Below the pieces are notes generated by a model that ran no database searches, had not been told where the DNA came from, and worked only from the letters and a program-made list of their open reading frames with translations. Of a DNA stretch of 64,000 nucleotides, positions 55,596 through 64,000 are shown piece after piece. Position 1 is the stretch's first letter, and every line of letters begins with the position of its first letter. The translations under genes and the position numbers were made by a program. Source of the DNA: Bagarius yarrelli (taxonomy: Eukaryota > Chordata > Actinopteri > Siluriformes > Sisoridae); the NCBI GenBank assembly GCA_005784505.1, contig VCAZ01000130.1:396574-460573 (forward strand), read 5' to 3'.

Positions 55596-58500
55596 TTGAG
55601 GGCATGCCAGAGCAGTTTTAAACATACGCATGCATGAAAAACCACTTTCCTGACGTCCTAGAGAGCTGAGACTTGCGGAAACGCTTAGTTAGGACTCATG
55701 AAATGAAACGCAGCTTTTTGCTGCAAAGCACATAGAGAAACACATGAAAACACAAAGTATAAGTGCTCATATGATGAAAATAGTCATTCCACACATGAAT
55801 TTCGACTTTTATGACTTGATATCAAAAAATATGAATTTTTTATGAAAAAATATGAAAAATCATAATTTTCATATTTTTTCATAAAATGACTGTAAAAATA
55901 TTCATTTTGGGTTTTTTCATCAAAAATGCACTTAAAAATAGAGAAAAATGATGATTTTTTATGAAAAAATATGAAAAATCATAATTTTCATATTTTTTCA
56001 TAAAATGACTGTAAAAATATTAATTTTGTGTTTTTTTCATGAAAAATGCATGTGTCCCATCATCTTGTGTCGAAAAGCATGTGAAAAAACCCCTTTTTGA
56101 GGGCATGCCAGAGCAGTTTTAAACATACGCATGCATGAAAAACCACTTTCCTGACGTCCTAGAGAGCTGAGACTTGCGGAAACGCTTAGTTGGCTCATGA
56201 AACAGTGCAGCTTTTTGCTGCCAAAGCACATAGAGAAACACATGAAAACACAAAGTATAAGTGCTCATATGATGAAAATAGTCATTCCACACATGAATTT
56301 CGACTTTTATGACTTGATATCAAAAAAAAGAAATTTTTTATGAAAAAATATGAAAAATCATAATTTTCATATTTTTTCATAAAATGACTGTAAAAATATT
56401 AATTTTGGTTTTTTTCATGAAAAATGCATGTGTCCCATCATCTTGTGTCGAAAAGCATGTGAAAACCCCCTTTTGAGGGCATGCCAGAGCAGTTTTTTAA
56501 ACATACGCATGCATGAAAAAACCACTTTCCTGACGTCCTAGAGAGCTGAGACTTGCGGAAACGCTTAGTTAGAGCTCATGAAAAACGCAGTGCTTTTCTG
56601 CAGAAAGCACATAGAGAAACACATGAAAACACAAAGTATAAGTGCTTATATGATGAAAATAGTCATTCCACACATGAATTTCGACTTTTATGACTTGATA
56701 TCAGAAAATTATGAAATTTTTTTATGAAAAAATATGAAAAATCATAATTTTCATATTTTTTCATAAAATTAATGACTGTAAAAATATTAATTTTGGTGTT
56801 TTTTCATCAAAAAATGCACTTAAAAAATAGGAAAATATGATTTTTTTTCATGAAAAAATATGAAAAAATCATAATTTTCATATTTTTTCATAAAATTACT
56901 GTAAAAAATATTAATTTTGGGTTTTTTCATGAAAAATGCATGTGTCCCATCATCTTGTGTCGAAAGCACATGTGAAAACCCCCTTTTGAGGGCATGCCAG
57001 AGCAGTTTTAAACATACGCATGCATGAAAAAAAACCACTTTCCTGACGTCCTAGAGAGCTGAGACTTGCGGAAACGCTTAGTTAGACTCATGAAACAGCA
57101 TGCTTTTCTGCAGAAAGCACATAGAGAAACACATGAAAACACAAAGTAGTATAAGTGCTTATATATGATGAAAATAGTGTCATTCCACACATGAATTTCG
57201 ACTTTTATGACTTGATATCAGAAAATTATGAAAATTTTTTATGAAAAAATATGAAAAATCATAATTTTCATATTTTTTCATAAAATGACTGTAAAAATAT
57301 ATTAATTTTGGGTTTTTTCATGAAAAATGCATGTGTCCCATCATCTTGCGAGTCGTCGAAAAGCATGTGAAAACCCCCTTTTGAGGGCATGCCAGAGAGC
57401 AGTTTAAACATACGCATGCATGAAAAACCACCACTTTCCTGACGTCCTAGAGAGCTGAGACTTGCGGAAACGCTTAGTTAGAGCTCATGAAAAGCAGCTT
57501 TTTGCTGCAAAGCACATAGAGAAACACATGAAAACACAAAGTATAAGTGCTTATATGATGAAAATAGTCATTCCACACATGAATTTCGACTTTTATGACT
57601 TGATATCAGAAAATTATGAAATTTTTTATGAAAAAATATGAAAAAATCATAATTTTCATATTTTTTCATAAAATGACTGTAAAAAATATTAATTTTGGGT
57701 TTTTTCATAAAAAATGCACTAAAAATAGAAAAATATGATTTTTTATGAACAAAAAATATGAAAAATCATAATTTTCATATTTTTTCATAAAAAATTACTG
57801 TAAAAATATTAATTTTGGGTTTTTTCATGAAAAATGCATGTGTCCCATCATCTTGTGTCGAAAAGCATGTGAAAACCCCCTTTTGAGGGCATGCCAGAGC
57901 AGTTTTAAACATACGCATGCATGAAAAACCACTTTCCTGACGTCCTAGAGAGCTGAGACTTGCGGAAACGCTTAGTTAGAGCTCACCATGAAACAGCAGC
58001 TTTTTGCTGCAGCAAAGCACATAGAGAAACACATGAAAACACAAAGTATAAGTGCTTATATGATGAAAATAGTCATTCCACACATGAATTTCGACTTTTA
58101 TGACTTGATATCAGAAAATATATGAAATTTTTTATGAAAAAATATGAAAAATCATAATTTTCATATTTTTTTTCATAAAATTAATGACTGTAAAAATATA
58201 TTAATTTTGGGTTTTTTCATGAAAAATGCATGTGTCCCATCATCTTGTGTCGAAAAGCATGTGAAAACCCCCTTTTGAGGGCATGCCAGAGAGCAGTTTT
58301 TAAACATACGCATGCATGAAAAACCACTTTCCTGACGTCCTAGAGAGCTGAGACTTGCGGAAACGCTTAGTTAGACTCATGAGCAAAGCAGCTTTTCTGC
58401 AGAAAGCACATAGAGAAACACATGAAAACACAAAGTATAAGTGCTTATATGATGAAAATAGTCATTCCACACATGAATTTCGACTTTTATGACTTGATAT

Positions 58501-61500
58501 CAGAAAATTATGAAACTTTTTTATGAAAAAATATGAAAAATCATAATTTTCATATTTTTTATTTTTTCATGAAAATGACTGTAAAAATATTAATTTTGGT
58601 TTTTTTCATCAAAAATGCATTTTAAAATAGGACATGAAAATATGATTTTTTATGAATGAAAAAATATGAAAAAAAAATCATAATTTTCATATTTTTTCAT
58701 AAAATGACTGTAAAAATATTAATTTTGGGTTTTTTTTTTTTCATGAAAAATGCATGTGTCCCATCATCTTGCGAGTGTCGAAAAGCATGTGAAAACCCCC
58801 TTTTTTGAGGGCATGCCAGAGCAGTGTTTAAAACATACGCATGCATGAAAAAAACCACTTTCCTGACGTCCTAGAGAGCTGAGACTTGCGGAAACGCTTA
58901 GTTAGAGCTCATGAAACGAGCAGTGCTTTTCTGCAGCAAAGCACATAGAGAAACACATGAAAACACAAAGTATAAGTGCTTATATGATGAAAATAGTCAT
59001 TCCACACATGAATTTCGACTTTTATGACTTGATATCAGCAAAAATTATGAAAAAAATTTTTTATGAAAAAATATGAAAAATCATAATTTTCATATTTTTT
59101 CATAAAATGACTGTAAAAATATTAATTTTGTGTTTTTTCATGAAAAATGCATGTGTCCCATCATCTTGCGAGTGTCGAAAAGCATGTGAAAACCCCCTTT
59201 TGAGGGCATGCCAGAGCTGTAGTTTAAACATACGCATGCATGAAAAAACCACTTTCCTGACGTCCTAGAGAGCTGAGACTTGCGGAAACGCTTAGTTAGA
59301 GCTCATGAAAAAAAAGCAGCATTGCTTTTCTGCAGAAAGCACATAGAGAAAACACATGAAAACACAAAGTATAAGTGCTTATATGATGAAAATAGTCATT
59401 CCACACATGAATTTCGACTTTTATGACTTGATATCAGAAAATTATGAATTTTTTATGAAAAAAAAATATGAAAAAATCATAATTTTCATATTTTTTCATG
59501 AAAAATGACTGTAAAAAATATTAATTTTGGGTTTTTTTCATCAAAAATGCATTAAAATAGGAAAATATGATTTTTTTTTGAAAATGAAAACATATGAAAA
59601 ATCATAATTTTCATATTTTTTCATAAAATTACTGTAAAAATATTAATTTTGGGTTTTTTTCATGAAAAATGCATGTGTCCCATCATCTTGTGTCGAGTCG
59701 AAAGCATGTGAAAACCCCTTTTTGAGGGCATGCCAGAGCAGTGTTTAAACATACGCATGCATGAAAAACCACTTTCCTGACGTCCTAGAGAGCTGAGACT
59801 TGCGGAAACGCTTAGTTAGAGCTCATGAAACAGCACAGCTTTTCTGCAGAAAGCACACATAGAGAAAACACATGAAAACACAAAGTATAAGTGCTTATAT
59901 GATGAAAATATAGTCATTCCACACATGAATTTCGACTTTTATGACTTGATATCAGAAAATTATGAAAAATTTTTTATGAAAAAATATGAAAAATATTTTT
60001 CATAATTTTCATATTTTTTCATAAAAACTGTAAAAATGAAAAAAAATGTGAAAAAAGCATGTGTCCCCTGAAAACAGTTTAAACCCCTTTTGTGCAAAAA
60101 ACATATGCATGAAAAAACCACTTTCCTGACGTCCTAGAGAGCTGAGACTTGCGGAAACGCTTAGTTAGACATCAAAAAACACATGAAAACACAAAGTTAA
60201 GTGCTTATATAGGAAAATATGATTTTTTTATGAAAAAAATATGAAAAATCATAATTTTCATATTTTTTTCATAAAATGACTGTAAAAATATTAATTTTGT
60301 GTTTTTTCATGAAAAATGCATATGTCCCATCATCTCGCGTGAAAAGCATGTGAAAACCCCCTTTTGAGGGCATGCCAGAGCAGTTTTAAACATACGCATG
60401 CATGAAAAACCACTTTCCTGACGTCCTAGAGAGCTGAGACTTGCGGAAACGCTTAGTTAGACTCATGAAAACAGCAGCTTTTCTGCAGAAAGCACATAGA
60501 GAACACACATGAAAACACAAAGTATAAGTGCTTATATGATGAAAATAGTCATTCCACACATGAATTTCGACTTTTATGACTTGATATCAAAAAATATGAA
60601 ATTTTTTTATGAAAAAATATGAAAAATCATAATTTTCATATTTTTTCATAAAAATGACTGTAAAAATATTAATTTTGGGGTTTTTTTTCATCAAAAATTG
60701 CATTAAAATAGGAAAAAACATATGTGATTTTTTATGAAAAATGAAAAATATGAAAAAAAATCATAATTTTTCATATTTTTTCATATGAAATCAAAATGAC
60801 TGTAAAAATATTAATTTTGGGTTTTTTCATGAAAAATGCATGTGTCCCATCATCTTGAGTCGTCGAAAAAGCATGTGAAAACCCCCTTTTGAGGGCATGC
60901 CAGAGCTGTTTTTTGCAGTTTAAACATACGCATGCATGAAAAAACCACTTTCCTGACGTCCTAGAGAGCTGAGACTTGCGGAAACGCTTAGTTAGATCTC
61001 ATGAAAAGCAGCTTTTTCTGCAGCCAAAGCACATAGAGAAACACATGAAAACACACAAAGTATAAGTGCTTATATGATGAAAATAGTCATTCCACACATG
61101 AATTTCGACTTTTATGACTTGATATCAGAAATTATGACTTTTTTATGAAAAAATATGAAAAATCATAATTTTCATATTTTTTCATAAAATTAATGACTGT
61201 AAAAATATTAATTTTGGGTTTTTTCATGAAAAATGCATGTGTCCCATCATCTTGAGTGTCGAAAAGCATGTGAAAACCCCCTTTTGAGGGCATGCCAGAG
61301 CAGTTTAAACATACGCATGCATGAAAAACCACTTTCCTGACGTCCTAGAGAGCTGAGAGCTGCGGAAACGCTTAGTTAGACTCATGAAACAGCAGCTTTT
61401 CTGCAGCCAAAGCACATAGAGAAACACATGAAAACACAAAGTATAAGTGCTTATATGATGAAAATAGTCATTCCACACATGAATTTCGACTTTTATGACT

Positions 61501-64000
61501 TGATATCAGAAAATTATGAAATTTTTTTTATGAAAAAATATGAAAAATTCATAATTTTTCATGAAAAATGCATTATTTTTTCATGAAAATGACTGTAAAA
61601 ATATTAATTTTGTTTTTTTTCATCAAAAATGCTATTAAAATAGGAAAATATGATTTTTTATGAAAAAATATGAAAAATCATAATTTTCATATTTTTTCAT
61701 AAAATGACTGTAAAAATATTAATTTTGGGTTTTTTTCATGAAAAATGCATGTGTCCCATCATCTTGTGTCGTCGAAAAGCATGTGAAAACCCCCTTTTGA
61801 GGGCATGCCAGAGCAGTGTTTTTAAACATACGCATGCATGAAAAACCACTTTCCTGACGTCCTAGAGAGCTGAGACTTGCGGAAACGCTTAGTTAGAGCT
61901 CATGAAACAGCAGCTTTTCTGCAGAAAGCACATAGAAACACATGAAAACACAAAGTATAAGTGCTTATATGATGAAAATAGTCATTCCACACATGAATTT
62001 CGACTTTTATGACTTGATATCAGAAATTATGACTTTTTTATGAAAAAATATGAAAAATCATAATTTTCATATTTTTTCATAAAATGACTGTAAAAATATT
62101 AATTTTGGATTTTTTTCATGAAAAAATGCATGTGTCCCACATCATCTTGCGAGTCGTCGAAAAGCATGTGAAAACCCCCTTTGAGGGCATGCCAGAGCAG
62201 TTTTTAAACATACGCATGCATGAAAAACCACTTTCCTGACGTCCTAGAGAGCTGAGACTTGCGGAAACGCTTAGTTAGACTCATGAAAAGCGCACTTTTC
62301 TGCAGCAGCAAAGCACATAGAGAACACATGAAAACACAAAGTATAAGTGCTTATATGATGAAAATAGTCATTCCACACATGAATTTCGACTTTTATGACT
62401 TGATTTCAGAAATTATGACTTTTTTTTATGAAAAAATATGAAAAAATCATAATTTTCATATTTTTTCATAAAATGACTGTAAAAATATTAATTTTGGTTT
62501 TTTTTGTCATCATTGAAAAAAAAAACCCTGCACTTAAAATAGGAAAATATGATTTTTTTATGAAAATTTTTTCAAAAATATGAAAAATCATAATTTTCAT
62601 ATTTTTTCATAAAATTACTGTAAAAATATTAATTTTGGGTTTTTCATTTCATGAAAAATGCATGTGTCCCATCATCTTGTGTCGAAAGCATGTGAAAACC
62701 CCCTTTTGAGGGCAGCATGCCAGAGCAGTTTTTAAACATACGCATGCATGAAAAACCACTTTCCTGACGTCCTAGAGAGCTGAGACTTGCGGAAACGCTT
62801 AGTTAGATGGCTCATGAAAAGCACGCTTTTTCGCTGCAAGCAAAGCACATAGAGAAACACATGAAAACACAAAGTATAAGTGCTCATATATGATGAAAAT
62901 AGTCATTCCACACATGAATTTCGACTTTTATATGACTTGATATCAGCAAAATTATGAAAAATTTTTTATGAAAAAATATGAAAAATCATAATTTTCATAT
63001 TTTTTCATAAAATTAAATGACTGTAAAAATATTAATTTTGGGTTTTTTCATGAAAAATGCATGTGTGTCCCATCATCTTGTGTCGAAAAAATGCATGTGA
63101 AAACCCCTTTTGAGGGCATGCCAGAGCAGTTTTAAACACATACGCATGCATGAAAAACCACTTTCCTGACGTCCTAGAGAGCTGAGACTTGCGGAAACGC
63201 TTAGAAAAAAAACGCTTAGTTAGGCTCATGAAACAGCAGCTTTTCTGCAGAAAGCACATAGAGAAACACATGAAAACACAAAGTATAAGTGCTTATATGA
63301 TGAAAATAGTCATTCCACACACATGAATTTCGACTTTTATGACTTGATATCAGAAAATTATGAATTTTTTATGAAAAAATATGAAAAAATCATAATTTTC
63401 ATATTTTTTCATAAAATGACTGTAAAAAATATTAATTTTGGGTTTTTTTTCATGAAAAAAATTGAAAATCATTCATGAAAAATGCATGTGTCCCATCATC
63501 ACTTTGTGTCGAAAAGCATGTGAAAACCCCCTTTTGAGGGCATGCCAGAGCAGTTTTAAACATACGCATGCATGAAAAACCACTTTCCTGACGTCCTAGA
63601 GAGCTGAGACTTGCGGAAACGCTTAGTTAGAGATCATGAAAAACAGCAGCTTTTTTTTGCTGCAAAGCACATAGAGAAAACACATGAAAACACAAAGTAT
63701 AAGTGCTTATATGATGAAAATAGTCATTCCACACATGAATATGAATTTCGACTTTTATGACTTGATATCAGAAAATTATATGAAAATCAATTTTTTATGA
63801 AAAAATATGAAAAATCATAATTTTTCATATTTTTTTTTTCATAAAAAATGACTGTAAAAATATTAATTTTGGGTTTTTTCATGAAAAATGCATGTGTCCC
63901 ATCATCTTGTGTCGAAAGCATGTGAAAAACCCCCTTTGAGGGCATGCCAGAGCAGTTTAAACATACGCATGCATGAAAAACCACTTTCCTGACGTCCTAG

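Larger units (their letters stand above)
50920..62800. repeat. higher-order repeat block: alternating long and short monomers
   Basis: Core-to-core spacings from 50920 run 550, 386, 530, 539, 399, 527, 392, 511, 385, 513, 501, 379, 513, 396, 498, 395, 531, 394, 520, 349, 292, 535, 384, 517, 382, 528. Long units hold a second hairpin module joined by 'catcaaaaatgcacttaaaa' and 'taggaaaatatgatt'. Module 1 ends 'ataaaatgactg'; module 2 mostly ends 'ataaaattactg'. Long-short pairs make a dimer of about 910 bp. Confidence 0.88.
46196..64000. repeat. large satellite DNA array (~17.8 kb, ~40 monomers, continues past the window)
   Basis: A head-to-tail tandem array. Landmarks in each monomer, in order: 'catgtgtcccatcatcttg', 'aagcatgtgaaaaccccc', 'gagggcatgccagagcag', 'aaacatacgcatgcatgaaa', 'ttcctgacgtcctagagagc', 'tgagacttgcggaaacgctt', 'agcacatagagaaacacatg', 'aaagtataagtgcttatatg', 'agtcattccacacatgaatt', 'tcgacttttatgacttgata', then AT-rich hairpin modules. 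GACGTC of the core occurs at 46262, 46803, 47167, 47576 and so on up to 63991. Spacings fall in two groups, about 380-400 and about 500-540 bp. The array runs to the last base. No coding function is supported; minus-strand ORFs repeat with the unit and carry no codon signal. Confidence 0.98.

Noticed and set aside
46146..63984. Many 60-115-codon ORFs on both strands of the satellite
   Set aside because: They recur with the repeat unit, change frame with each A/T indel, and have no conserved start or domain. They are by-products of the repeat.
46262..63996. A true CENP-B box in the monomer
   Set aside because: GGAAACG is present, but the essential TTCG and CGGG are not found at the correct spacing, so only a partial resemblance is reported.
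46196..64000. CRISPR array
   Set aside because: The periodic structure has units of about 390-520 bp with no short repeat/unique spacer pattern, in a eukaryotic genome.

Overview
The window looks like nuclear DNA of a teleost fish. It is AT-rich, has a multi-exon vertebrate gene with GT-AG introns, and is crowded with fish-type repeats: Tc1-like transposons, RTE and L2/CR1-like LINEs, tRNA-headed SINEs with an LINE-derived tail, a chromodomain Gypsy element, and 'agttcaccc' foldback MITEs. The repeat set suggests an otophysan, possibly a catfish, but that is inference from memory of repeat families.

Region 1 (about 1-32.4 kb, + strand) is the 3' three quarters of a HIP1R (huntingtin-interacting protein 1-related) gene. 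I placed 22 coding exons between 1173 and 28594. All reading phases join without a stop and give about 793 codons, covering the end of the N-terminal region, the clathrin-binding coiled coil, and the THATCH (I/LWEQ) actin-binding domain with its proline-rich tail. The membrane-binding ANTH exons lie upstream of the window. The final exon is uncertain; the best candidate begins at 32366 or 32371, after a nested transposon complex. Most repeats here are intronic: RTE and L2-like LINEs (2.8-7 kb), a Tc1 split by a 3.1 kb LINE (10.2-14.4 kb), an almost perfect 88-bp palindrome (16.0-16.2 kb), a minisatellite split by an RTE that is itself split by a Tc1 (24.6-26.8 kb), and a Gypsy element inside a Tc1-like element (28.9-32.3 kb).

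Region 2 (about 33-41.5 kb) has an unclassified minus-strand ORF tail with a poly(A) signal, then a decayed multi-exon gene of an orphan or transposon-like family (C2H2-like fingers, large central domain, SAM-like domain, conserved C-terminal block). A cluster of foldback MITEs has landed in it.

Region 3 (about 42-46 kb) is repeat debris: LINE reverse transcriptase pieces in both orientations, SINEs, and a 103-bp tandem pair.

Region 4 (about 46.2 kb to the window end at 64.0 kb) is one large satellite array. About 40 monomers can be counted by a conserved GACGTCC core. Monomers come in a short (~390 bp) and a long (~520 bp) form. From about 50.9 to 62.8 kb these mostly alternate, a dimeric higher-order repeat of about 910 bp. 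Every monomer has a 17-bp-arm AT-rich hairpin, and long monomers have two. Divergence between copies is nearly all short insertions or duplications, which may reflect slippage or a long-read consensus problem. This array is the most distinctive feature of the window; I found no gene in it.
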